DNA of 64,000 nucleotides, from assembly GCF_012935325.2 (NCBI RefSeq), contig NZ_JABBYG020000017.1, forward strand, positions 62,001-126,000, in the 5' to 3' direction. The DNA comes from Paenibacillus sp. PL91 (GTDB taxonomy: Bacteria > Bacillota > Bacilli > Paenibacillales > Paenibacillaceae). Made by a program: the position numbers and the translations under genes. Positions 43,024-51,727 of the stretch are shown here, piece by piece. Position 1 is the stretch's first letter. Each line of letters opens with the position of its first letter. A model generated the notes under the pieces. That model worked only from the letters and a program-made list of their open reading frames with translations. It did not search any database and had not been told where the DNA came from.

Positions 43024-44631
43024 TTACTTCAGCTTCTGACGTTCCTGATATTGCTTCGTCCACTCCTCCTCAACATCCTTAATGCCCATCTTCGCATACT
43101 TGTCCAGCAGTTCCTCAAGGCGTGCCCGGGCATCCTTTGCGCTGTCAGCGATCAGCACTTTCGCAATGTCAGTAAGCAGACCGGATTGTATATTCGCCCA
43201 GACGATCCCCGCTTTGCTGTTCGGGTCGATCGATAAAACGCTCAGGTCCGTTCCGTCAAATTTGAAAAGCTCGGCAATACGGCGATCCTCTTGCCGATCC
43301 GGCGATTCACTTTGCTTTTCCCAATTATACTTTTGATACTGGTTCAGTTCGAGATAACGTACTCCCGTTTTCTGACTGTAGCCATCCCAATCCTTCTGAA
43401 ATTCCTCGTAAGCGTTCTGCTTCAGGACCGGTGTACCGTCTTTCATTTCCCAAGTCTCGCCTTCGATACCATAGAAGCTTAACATTTGGCCTTCCGGACT
43501 CATGTTGTAATTGAAGAAACGCATGATCGCTTCGGGATGTTTGGCGTTCTTCGTGATGACCGCCACGTTCCAGCCCACCGTGCTATAGCCCCCCATATAT
43601 GGCTTTACACCGTCTTTCCCGGCCGGTATCGGGTAGGCTTTATAATAGATGCCGGGATCGGTCTTCTTCAGCACAGCATTCGGCGTCCAATAATCCCAAA
43701 TCGCCGAGAAGCTTGCTGCCCATTTTCCGTTGCTGCGCACTTCCTGTTCCATGCCGTCGTTGTAAGAGAAATTCTCCGGGTCGATCATTTTCTCACGGTA
43801 CATCTTGTTCAGCCATAGTAGCATGTCCTTGGTGGACTCGTTGAACATAAAAAACTTGACCTTTTGTTCCTTCTCGTCATAATAGCGGTAGTCCTTGTTT
43901 TTGCTTCCCCACATGTTCGACATTTCAATAAAAGAACCGTCGTTATAATCCAGGCCGAGAGGAAACACTATTTCACCGTTCGTCGTGCTCAGATTGGCAT
44001 TACGCACCTTGGCTAAATAGGCTTCGAAGTCTTTGACAGTCTTGATTTCTGGCTTACCCATTTTCTCATAAATGTCTTCACGCAGCATGAGGGTTCTGCC
44101 GACGGATAACTCCCCCTTGTCGCTGAACCAGTTGGGGATACCGTAAAGATGGCCGTCCGGGTGCTTCAACTGGTCGACGACATGCTGCGGTATATAAGTA
44201 CCGATCAGTTTGTCATACCCGTATTTTGCCGCAAGCACGTCAATTGGCAACAGCGCTTTCGAATTGACATAATTGTCCCACGTCGGCCCGCGGTCCATCC
44301 ACATCACTTCCGGATAGTCTCCGGATATGAGCATGACATTCGCCTTCTGTTCGCCGTCACCGTCGGGACCGCTAAAATCGAATTGAACGCCAGTTTTTTC
44401 GGTAATACGTTTCGTGACCGGATCTGAACCCCACTTCTTTCCTTTAAACCAGACATACATCCACATGGCATTGACGGTTACATTCGACATGCTATTCGAA
44501 GAGTTGTCGAGCGGTATCTGCGCAGCATTCCCCTTCGGTTTCGATTCGGCGCTCCCGCCGGAACAAGAGGCGACCAAAGCCGCGGTCAATGTTGTGGCGA
44601 TCGCCATGCTCACTCCCCTCTGCCAACGCAT
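43024..44631 (-). CDS. Extracellular solute-binding lipoprotein (second)
   Basis: A 535-residue sugar-binding lipoprotein. The signal peptide ends in LTAALVASCSGG. The body carries NVTVNAMWMYVWFKGKKWGS, GDYPEVMWMDRGPTWDNYVN and GYSTVGWNVAVITKNAKHPE, as in LipO/YtcQ-like proteins. The ATG at 44631 follows AAAGGTG; a GTG three codons earlier overlaps that site. It is downstream of the yesM-yesN pair and is cut off from the permeases by a terminator. It could serve the same importer for another sugar or feed the sensor kinase. Confidence 0.9.
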   Translation of the reverse strand: MRWQRGVSMAIATTLTAALVASCSGGSAESKPKGNAAQIPLDNSSNSMSNVTVNAMWMYVWFKGKKWGSDPVTKRITEKTGVQFDFSGPDGDGEQKANVMLISGDYPEVMWMDRGPTWDNYVNSKALLPIDVLAAKYGYDKLIGTYIPQHVVDQLKHPDGHLYGIPNWFSDKGELSVGRTLMLREDIYEKMGKPEIKTVKDFEAYLAKVRNANLSTTNGEIVFPLGLDYNDGSFIEMSNMWGSKNKDYRYYDEKEQKVKFFMFNESTKDMLLWLNKMYREKMIDPENFSYNDGMEQEVRSNGKWAASFSAIWDYWTPNAVLKKTDPGIYYKAYPIPAGKDGVKPYMGGYSTVGWNVAVITKNAKHPEAIMRFFNYNMSPEGQMLSFYGIEGETWEMKDGTPVLKQNAYEEFQKDWDGYSQKTGVRYLELNQYQKYNWEKQSESPDRQEDRRIAELFKFDGTDLSVLSIDPNSKAGIVWANIQSGLLTDIAKVLIADSAKDARARLEELLDKYAKMGIKDVEEEWTKQYQERQKLK

Positions 44632-44666
44632 CTCAACCACACCTTTCCACTATTTGAAAGCCGTTA

Positions 44667-46298
44667 TTATTCATCCCGCATCAAAGTCAACTTGCGGTAA
44701 TCGAGAGGCGAGTAGCCGCAGCACTTTTTGAATTGCTGGGCAAAATAAGAAAAATGAGAGAACCCGACTGCTTCCGCGACCGCGCTGATCTTCAAGTTTG
44801 TTTGGGAAAGCAGACATTTCGCTTCCTCCATCCGGACGTTCAAAATATACTCCGACAAGGAATACCCCGTTTCTCTGCGAAAAATACGGGAGACGTAACC
44901 TGCGTTCACATGAACGATACCTGCGATCGTATCACGGGTAATCTCTTCATGGAAATGCTCTTGGATCCATTGCTTGATCTTCATGACCGCAACGGAATCA
45001 TCTTTGCAATACGCTTTAAAATAGGACACGCACGTCCGTATTACCTTATCGCACCACCCCACAAAGTGATGAACGGAGCGCCTGGCGGCCGGGGCGGAAA
45101 GCAAATCTTCGTCCGGATAGATAGCGGAGATGGAAATTGTTTTTTTATGCGCAGCCGTATAAACCATATGGAGGATAGTATAGTACAACGATTCCAGCAT
45201 TTCCGGATGTAAATCTTGCTCCCGACCCCAATGGTTGATCGTTTTTCTGATTTCCTCCATTAGAAGCTCCTCTTCTCCCGCTTCCAGCAAAGCAGACCAC
45301 TGTGATGCAGGAAACTGACGGAACGCCCCCTTCAGAAGCTGAGGCGATCCTTCACGCAAGGAAACGACTTGATTCGATGCCGACACACTATCCCGTTCCA
45401 GCTTGACGAGCCGCCTATAGACTTCTGCCAAATCTGGAACCAATGTCCATTCGCCGATATAACAGGACAAGCTGCATTTGAAATACCGTATGCATGATTG
45501 GATGTATTCCCGGCACTTTCCCTTGATCTGCTCGTCGAGGTGATACGGATCATCCTGTTGATAGGCATCGAGATGAATCAATACGACATTGTGGCCATCC
45601 AGGCTCTGTACGGCCGTGCCGCTCCCATCGTGCAGAATGATCTCCTGCGCAGCCTTGCGCAATGCATACTCCATAATCTCCTCATCCCTCAGGCTGAATT
45701 CTTCTTTCCAGCGTTCCACGCTAATGAGAATGGGAAGAATCGTTCCGCCCGCTTGGACGGGAATTTCGTAGAGCTGAAACATCGCATTCAGCTTCTCCGG
45801 TTCTAATCTGCACCTCTCTGACAGCAAATCCTGCCATATACGCTCCGACATAGAGGGAAGCTGATCTTCCCATAAGCGTACGTATTTATTGTAGGTTTCC
45901 CGAAACGCTTCATTTTCTTTGCGCTGCTCCAGCTTGCGTATCATTTCCTTCACGACAGACAGCAATTTATCAAGCTCAATCGGCTTCAAGATATAGTCGT
46001 GAATCCCGAGATGAACGGCTTTCTGCGCATACGAAAAATCGGCATACCCGGTCAGAAATACCGACTCCAAGCCGGGATGGTTGTTCACGGCCCACTCCAT
46101 CAACTCAATGCCGCTTCGCCCCGGCATTTCGATATCCGTAATCATGCAATCAACCGGTTCGCGGTTCAGGATTTCGATCGCCTGCTTGGTGTTGTATGCT
46201 TTGTAGACAACAGAAACACCGACACCGGACCAGTCGATTCCTTCCGCAATGGCTTGTACCGCTAATTTCTCGTCGTCAACCACCAGCATCCGATACAA
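44667..46298 (-). CDS. YesN-type response regulator (REC-AraC)
   Basis: A 543-residue regulator. The receiver domain is LVVDDEKLAVQAIAEGIDWS with phospho-acceptor Asp in CMITDIEMPGRSGIELMEW and the Lys of YILKPIELDKLL. A 280-residue linker follows, then AraC helix-turn-helices (HEEITRDTIAGIVHVNAGYV; LKISAVAEAVGFSHFSYFAQ) and CCGYSPLDYRK. A TTG start directly follows the kinase stop (TGATTG), so translation is coupled; the ATG at 46289 is an alternative. It should activate the adjacent binding-protein and galactosidase promoters. Confidence 0.92.
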   Translation of the reverse strand: MYRMLVVDDEKLAVQAIAEGIDWSGVGVSVVYKAYNTKQAIEILNREPVDCMITDIEMPGRSGIELMEWAVNNHPGLESVFLTGYADFSYAQKAVHLGIHDYILKPIELDKLLSVVKEMIRKLEQRKENEAFRETYNKYVRLWEDQLPSMSERIWQDLLSERCRLEPEKLNAMFQLYEIPVQAGGTILPILISVERWKEEFSLRDEEIMEYALRKAAQEIILHDGSGTAVQSLDGHNVVLIHLDAYQQDDPYHLDEQIKGKCREYIQSCIRYFKCSLSCYIGEWTLVPDLAEVYRRLVKLERDSVSASNQVVSLREGSPQLLKGAFRQFPASQWSALLEAGEEELLMEEIRKTINHWGREQDLHPEMLESLYYTILHMVYTAAHKKTISISAIYPDEDLLSAPAARRSVHHFVGWCDKVIRTCVSYFKAYCKDDSVAVMKIKQWIQEHFHEEITRDTIAGIVHVNAGYVSRIFRRETGYSLSEYILNVRMEEAKCLLSQTNLKISAVAEAVGFSHFSYFAQQFKKCCGYSPLDYRKLTLMRDE

Positions 46299-48038
46299 TC
46301 AAGACATCCCCTTTTCCTGATGATTGTTGCAAACGTTCGGGATCTCCAGGGTCACAGCCGCTCCCTGAGGCTGCCTATTGGCAAAACGGATAGCCACTTC
46401 TTCCCCGAAATGCATCCGCAAGCGATGATAGACGTTCCAAATGCCCACACTTTCTCCTTGCCTGTCAAAGTATTCTCCGGTTTGCAGCCGTCTTAGCTTC
46501 TGTTCCTCAAAACCCTCTCCGTCGTCGAATACTGCAATGAATATTTTCCCCTCCGCCGTATCTGCGTCCATTCTCACTTCAATGGAGATATGAAGAACCG
46601 CTTCTTCGCCCTGGAAACCGTGAATCAACGTATTCTCTACGAATGGCTGAATGGTTAACGGCGGGATCTCGACATCTTCAAGCTGTTTCGGAAGCAGTAC
46701 CTGATAGAATAGTTGATCCGGAAACCTTAGCCTCTGAATTTCCAGATAATTGGCGATATGGGTGCACTCCTCCTTCAGTGTAACGATCTGACGGTCGGTT
46801 CGGATCGTAAAACGGAAGTAATCGGCCAGATGAATCGCCAATTTTTGTACGGTGGCATGATCCTTCAGCACCGCCAAACTATAGATGATATTCAGGGTAT
46901 TTAAATAAAAGTGGGGTTTGATTTGACTTTGCAAATGCTTGAACTCGGCTTTTTGCACCCTCAATTTCTCTTCGTACATGCCGATTGTTAAGCCTTCGAT
47001 TTCGGAAGCCATATGATTGAATGTCTTGATCAAATAGGCGATTTCCCATTGTGCGGGAACCGGGAGACGAATCCTCAAATTTCCCTGGCCGATCATTCGC
47101 ATCCCTTTCAACAAGGAGCTGATCGGTTTAATTAACACACGCTGCAAAATCAAAACAAAAATGAAAATGAGAAGAAGGACAATGAACGGAATCGAATAAA
47201 TCGCCCGTTGAAAAAAAGGTAAGTTCAAGAGCAAATCTTGTTCCGGGATCAACAGCAGCATCCATATGGAAGACTGGGTGTACGGATGCACCATGAATAT
47301 ATAGCTTGCTGCACTTTTGTCATTGATCGTTCCATATTGTCCGTTTGTTTCGTTCCCCGGAATCAACAATGGATCGGGAAAATCATTTGCGCTTATCGAA
47401 GTGAGTACTCGTCCCTCATCGGATACCAGCAAAAATTTGCCTGACTCGCCGAAATTCAAATTTTTCACCGGCTCCATGAACCTGGATTCCGGAATCCAGG
47501 CTCCTACATACATTCCGCTCGATCGGACGATACGAATCAGGCCCGATTCCGTGCCGGTGCTAACCCAGCGCCATCGGTCGCCCGATTCAGACGTGTTCAC
47601 TAAGCTGCGGATCAACGCATTTCGTTCGCGTCCCCGATTCGTATCGTACGATTCGTAATACGAAATCAGATCATCATTGTCAGCGTTATATGCAAAGAAC
47701 GAATCGACCAGATTGTATAGTCCGTGATCCGCATCGAATTTATGCATCAGCATGATTCGAGAGAAGATATAGTCCTCGGATTGTTCGGGGAATATAGCTA
47801 GAGTTTTGACATAAGTATCAGTGGTTGCGAGCTTGTACAAGTAGGAGTTGATATCGCTTAAGGATTTATCCATTTCTCGGGTGTGCAGGGACAACAGGTT
47901 CAGATTCGATTGGGCGACTTGCTTGCGGACCACTTCCATAGCGTAATAATTGCTGTAGTACAAAAAGGCCGCCAGCGGCACGATGACGGACAGAAACCCA
48001 AAAATGAGTTTGGTTCGCAGCGAGCTGTTGATAGCCAT
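46299..48038 (-). CDS. YesM-type sensor histidine kinase
   Basis: A 579-residue membrane kinase of the His_kinase/LytS-like type. Two membrane segments (about 10-30 and 283-305) frame a large extracellular sensor. A HAMP domain follows (RVLIKPISSLLKGMRMIGQG). The phospho-His lies in LQSQIKPHFYLNTLNIIYSL, and the ATPase has PPLTIQPFVENTLIHGF and AVFDDGEGF. The ATG follows GGGAGGAGATCA. The stop abuts the yesN start. It probably senses an alpha-galactoside directly or through a lipoprotein. Confidence 0.92.
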   Translation of the reverse strand: MAINSSLRTKLIFGFLSVIVPLAAFLYYSNYYAMEVVRKQVAQSNLNLLSLHTREMDKSLSDINSYLYKLATTDTYVKTLAIFPEQSEDYIFSRIMLMHKFDADHGLYNLVDSFFAYNADNDDLISYYESYDTNRGRERNALIRSLVNTSESGDRWRWVSTGTESGLIRIVRSSGMYVGAWIPESRFMEPVKNLNFGESGKFLLVSDEGRVLTSISANDFPDPLLIPGNETNGQYGTINDKSAASYIFMVHPYTQSSIWMLLLIPEQDLLLNLPFFQRAIYSIPFIVLLLIFIFVLILQRVLIKPISSLLKGMRMIGQGNLRIRLPVPAQWEIAYLIKTFNHMASEIEGLTIGMYEEKLRVQKAEFKHLQSQIKPHFYLNTLNIIYSLAVLKDHATVQKLAIHLADYFRFTIRTDRQIVTLKEECTHIANYLEIQRLRFPDQLFYQVLLPKQLEDVEIPPLTIQPFVENTLIHGFQGEEAVLHISIEVRMDADTAEGKIFIAVFDDGEGFEEQKLRRLQTGEYFDRQGESVGIWNVYHRLRMHFGEEVAIRFANRQPQGAAVTLEIPNVCNNHQEKGMS

Positions 48039-48065
48039 TGATCTCCTCCCAAAAAAACTCTTCTT

Positions 48066-48190
48066 GTTTATTCCTCCACAACAATTTGAACACGAATCTG
48101 TCCATGAAAGTCATGGCTATCAACGGTATATAGGCGAATCATCAGCCCCATCGTTCAGAAAAAATGTGGTCCTAAATTCGATTCGTACTT
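48066..48190 (-). pseudogene. Duplicate 3' end of the GH36-type gene
   Basis: The minus strand reads LYTVDSHDFHG-like residues ending in VQIV, closely matching the end of the hydrolase at 34684 (LYTVDCHDLHGPVCVQIV). DNA identity is high over about 60 bases (ATTTGAACAC, GTCCATGAA, GTCATGG) and then fades. It lies between the LacI gene and yesM and has no gene body, so it is a leftover of a recombination. Confidence 0.75.
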
Positions 48191-48196
48191 TGTACG

Positions 48197-49234
48197 TCAC
48201 TCTTTCGTATACCTGCCACTGCTCCCGCGTACCACCAGTGTCGTAGGTATGATTACTGTTAACGGTACTTCTCGCCCTCTTATCCGTTCAAGAAGAAGAT
48301 TCACAGCTGTTTTCCCCATTTGCTCAGCATAAAGCTTTACTGTTGTCAACGGCGGATGTACATAAGCAGATAAGTCGATATCGTCAAAACCAATGATCGT
48401 AACATCTTGTGGAATCCGGATTCCCGCTTCATGCAATGCACGCATCGCACCGATCGCGATCGGGTCATTCGCGGCAAAGAAAGCTGTCGGCATATCCCCA
48501 TTTGCAATGGCCGTTAACATGAGCTCATATCCGCTTGCCGAATTCCATTCCCCAATATAGATATCGGATTCCTTACAGGAGCCCTGCTCCTTCGCAATTC
48601 GTTCGAACGTTCTGTACCGAACTTCAAACTCTTCATCACCCTTGTTAAAACCTGGTTTCAGAGAATATTCCCGTCCACCGATAAAGCCAATACGGGTATG
48701 TCCCAACTGCAACAAGTAGTTCATGGCTTGCTCTGTACCGTTCCCCAAGTCAGAAATAACACAATCATATTTTTGATGATCCGGAGGGAGGCTGTTTACA
48801 AACACCACACGATTATCGCGGGGATATATTTTCTCCATATCACTCATAGAAACCTTAGCTACCACAATCATGCCATCCAAGTGATTCATCGTTTCATCTT
48901 GCCTAAACTGATTCATCCTTATCGTTTTCGCGAGTTCAAAACCCGCTTCCCTCGATTGATTCTCAATCCCTTGCCTTATGGTGTGGAAGTAGGGATCATC
49001 ATTTTCATCCTCCATCGAACACCACATTAATAGACCAATTTTCGGAATGTTATCCTTCTTTGACCGCTTTGGAGCTTTCCTCACTTTGTTTTGATATCCC
49101 AATTGGTTTGCAATGAAGATGATTCTTTCTTTTGTTTCCTTTGTAACTGAAAGCGTCGGATCTTCATTGAGAACCCTGGAAACCGTTGCAATCGATACCT
49201 CAGCCACTTTTGCGATATCCGTTATGGTCGCCAA
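48197..49234 (-). CDS. LacI-family transcriptional regulator
   Basis: A 345-residue repressor. The helix-turn-helix is ATITDIAKVAEVSIATVSRV with the hinge helix up to LGYQNK. The effector domain follows (IPKIGLLMWCSMEDENDDPY, IGFIGGREYSL, FFAANDPIAIGAMRALHEAG, TIIGFDDIDLSAYVHPPLTT). I take the TTG at 49234, nine bases after AAAGGG, giving the normal start (M)ATITDIAKVAEVS; ATG codons two and three upstream are too near the site. It probably represses the alpha-galactoside genes downstream and is released by an inducer sugar. Confidence 0.9.
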   Translation of the reverse strand: MATITDIAKVAEVSIATVSRVLNEDPTLSVTKETKERIIFIANQLGYQNKVRKAPKRSKKDNIPKIGLLMWCSMEDENDDPYFHTIRQGIENQSREAGFELAKTIRMNQFRQDETMNHLDGMIVVAKVSMSDMEKIYPRDNRVVFVNSLPPDHQKYDCVISDLGNGTEQAMNYLLQLGHTRIGFIGGREYSLKPGFNKGDEEFEVRYRTFERIAKEQGSCKESDIYIGEWNSASGYELMLTAIANGDMPTAFFAANDPIAIGAMRALHEAGIRIPQDVTIIGFDDIDLSAYVHPPLTTVKLYAEQMGKTAVNLLLERIRGREVPLTVIIPTTLVVRGSSGRYTKE

Positions 49235-49589
49235 TATCATCAACCCTTTAGTAAAATAAATGTTTTTTAGTTAAACCAATCCTATCATATGGCCTTTTTT
49301 TATGTCAATCACAATGTAAATCCGGCTTAATAAATGCCATTTTGGTTAAAATGCAGTTTTAACTAGTTTATTTAACCTTTTTTAACTGATATTTCGCAGG
49401 CAATCGACCGTTATGTTAAAAGATGGATCTCCGTTTCCCATGAAAGCAAAGAAGAGTATTCAATCCTCGAGGGATAAATACCCAAATACATGTTATTTCC
49501 TCCGCTTTGTACCCTTTTTCTTCAAATAGGTAATTCGTTACTCTGTCATCATAAACCATTTTATTTATTTGAACATAGGGGTAGAGACA
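49235..49589. other. lacI promoter region with possible operators
   Basis: There is no gene. AT-rich sequence holds several GTTAAA/TTTAAC words; TTTTAACTAGTTTATTT (49357-49373) is centred on the palindrome AACTAGTT and could be an operator for the LacI protein itself. The 61-residue ORF at 49416-49601 is not convincing. Confidence 0.4.
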
Positions 49590-49708
49590 CATGCCCATCA
49601 AGTTAAAATTTTCGAATACCCCAAAACGAAAAAAAGCTATTCTTTTTGTTAATAAAGGATAGCTTTTTCGTTTTGGGGGTGTATTAATTACTTAGCTTGA
49701 TGGGCATG
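49590..49708. repeat. 119-bp imperfect palindrome (MITE-like or terminator)
   Basis: The outer arms CATGCCCATCAAG (49590-49602) and CTTGATGGGCATG (49696-49708) are perfect inverses. Inside, CCCCAAAACGAAAAA...GCTAT pairs with ATAGCTTTTTCGTTTTGGGG around a short loop. U-runs on both sides could terminate transcription in both directions. It sits exactly beside the point where the yesN relic loses its similarity. Confidence 0.75.
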
Positions 49709-49719
49709 GGGTACCGCCA

Positions 49720-49838
49720 GCAAAACGCGGATTCGCCGTGACAGGGTCATCATACCCGAGCTCCTGCCACTTAATATAACGAACCAACCCTTGGATATGC
49801 GTAGGCTCATCATCAACGATCAGTGCTTTTAACAACAT
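49720..49838 (-). pseudogene. Truncated YesN-type response regulator
   Basis: The ATG at 49838 overlaps the kinase stop (TGATG) and opens a normal receiver domain (LLKALIVDDEPTHIQGLVRY, IKWQELGYDDP), but similarity ends after about 35 codons, before the phospho-acceptor Asp, next to the palindrome at 49590-49708. The DNA-binding half is gone, so the kinase upstream has lost its own partner. Confidence 0.75.
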
Positions 49839-51628
49839 CACAGCACCTTCCTGATTTGAGGCGTTTGGGCGCAAGCAGGTATGACAATCGTTACCGCCGT
49901 CCATTCGTTCTCCTTGCTTTCTATGGTGAATGCATGCTTATTTTCAAAATATAATTGAAGCCGCTCGCGGATATTAGCCGTGCCGAAGCCGTTGCCTCCG
50001 CCGCCCGTATGCTTGCCTAGCCGAATTTGCTCCAGCGTCTCGCTCTTGATGCCTCTGCCGTTGTCGAACACCTCGAAACGGACGTTATCCTGCTCGAGCA
50101 GCGCCGAGATGCGGATGACGGCGCCTTTCTTCCCCGTAATGTTGCCGTGCAAATAACAATTCTCCACGACAGGCTGCAGCAGCAACTTGATCGTATACAG
50201 GTCGAGCAGGTCCTGATCAATATTCCACTCGATGCTCACTCGACCCGGATAACGCAGCTCCTGAATGTCCAAATACGCTCTTACATGATCAAGCTCGCCT
50301 TTAATTTGCGTGACGTTAATTTTGTTGTCCAATGCCAATCGGTAAAAGGTCGTTAGCGCGTCAATCGTTCTAAGCTGCGCATCGTCCTGAAGATCCAGCG
50401 CCCTCCATCTCAGCAGGCTTAACGAATTATAAATAAAGTGCGGATTGATCTGCGCCTGCAACGCCTTAAATGATTGCTCGCGCTCCTTGAGATTCGCTTG
50501 CGTAATGTCTTCTACCAATCCGCCCAAACGGCCGGACATCGAGTTGAATAATACCTCAAGCTCGCCAAGCTCATCCTTGTCCGTATTCCGAATGCTGACG
50601 TCGAATTGGCCTTGGCTGACATCGTACATGCGGGCGCCAAGCTTGCGAATGCGCCAAACGACATTTTTCAAAACGGTCATTATTAAGAAGGTGGAGCTTA
50701 ACAAAAAAATGAGTATAGCGGCAATAATGCCGTATAGGATCGTCTTCGATTGGCTCTCCAGCTCATCCATCTGAATCAGCGCGGCAACTTGCCAATTCGA
50801 GTCGATTGGTCTGACCATAAGCAGATTGCCGCCGATCATCAAGCCCTCGGAGAGGCTCGCTTCCTCCCAGTGATCATTCAGCGATGTCGCTTGAAGCTTT
50901 AAACCGATCTTCTGGGGATCGGAGGAGACGATGATCGTGCTGTTGTCGTCGATAATCGACAGCTCGCCCGAACCGCTGAACGGACGGTCGAACAGCTTGC
51001 CGAATACCGTTTTGTAATCTAGCAGCATATAGATGAGACCGAGCATATTGCCGGACGGACTCATAATTTTATGCGAAATGACGAGTTTGTTTTTGTTGAC
51101 GTTGCCCCAAGTTAAAGCGCTTGGATCCCCGCTAGCGCTCGCGAACCAATCCGTCTCGGTAAAGCCCGGCTGTAAAATGCGTCCCTTCGGTTTCCACAGT
51201 AGTCGTCCGTCCTGAACTAACATCGTATTCGTATGATAGATTCGGAAGTCATCGATCCCCGGCAAATATTGACTCGTAAAGACGAAGGAGCGATCGACGT
51301 ACTCAACCGTATTGAGCTGCTCGAACATATTCGAATAATCACGGCTTAAGCGCGCTACAAGCTCCCCGTCCGTTCCCGTACGCGTGGCAAGCACGTCGTA
51401 GCTTTGCTTGCGAACCTCGATATTTTGAACCGTTTGGCGCATCGCCTCTTTAATGGTAACCATATAATTATCTCTAAAACTTTGCAGTGCTAAATAACCC
51501 GCGACGATCCCCAGCAATTTCGTAGGGATGAATATAATGGCTCCGTAGAGAAAAAATATTTTTCCGCGAAGATTCATCTTGCTCGTGATGCGGATAACGA
51601 TTCTTTCCAAGCTGCGGCGCATTGTCAT
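49838..51628 (-). CDS. YesM-type sensor histidine kinase (second locus)
   Basis: A 596-residue membrane kinase: first membrane helix around IFFLYGAIIFIPTKLLGIVA, an extracellular sensor, a second helix (KTILYGIIAAILIFLLSSTF), HAMP, phospho-His in LQAQINPHFIYNSLSLLRWR, and ATPase boxes LLLQPVVENCYLHGNI and VFDNGRGI. I begin at the ATG at 51628 (MTMRRSLERI) after GGAGAGGGGGGG. It follows a binding-protein gene. Its response regulator is reduced to a stub, so it either signals to another YesN or is idle. Confidence 0.9.
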   Translation of the reverse strand: MTMRRSLERIVIRITSKMNLRGKIFFLYGAIIFIPTKLLGIVAGYLALQSFRDNYMVTIKEAMRQTVQNIEVRKQSYDVLATRTGTDGELVARLSRDYSNMFEQLNTVEYVDRSFVFTSQYLPGIDDFRIYHTNTMLVQDGRLLWKPKGRILQPGFTETDWFASASGDPSALTWGNVNKNKLVISHKIMSPSGNMLGLIYMLLDYKTVFGKLFDRPFSGSGELSIIDDNSTIIVSSDPQKIGLKLQATSLNDHWEEASLSEGLMIGGNLLMVRPIDSNWQVAALIQMDELESQSKTILYGIIAAILIFLLSSTFLIMTVLKNVVWRIRKLGARMYDVSQGQFDVSIRNTDKDELGELEVLFNSMSGRLGGLVEDITQANLKEREQSFKALQAQINPHFIYNSLSLLRWRALDLQDDAQLRTIDALTTFYRLALDNKINVTQIKGELDHVRAYLDIQELRYPGRVSIEWNIDQDLLDLYTIKLLLQPVVENCYLHGNITGKKGAVIRISALLEQDNVRFEVFDNGRGIKSETLEQIRLGKHTGGGGNGFGTANIRERLQLYFENKHAFTIESKENEWTAVTIVIPACAQTPQIRKVL

Positions 51629-51727
51629 TGGAATCCCCCCCTCTCCATAGTTTATTAGCAAAATAGCAATCGCAACAACGGAAAAGGGAGCAAGCTCCCG
51701 AGGGAACTGCTCCTTCCGTGTCTATAA

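Noticed and set aside
49416..49601. A 61-residue minus-strand ORF next to the palindrome
   Set aside because: It starts inside the palindrome arm, and no ribosome binding site or family is visible.
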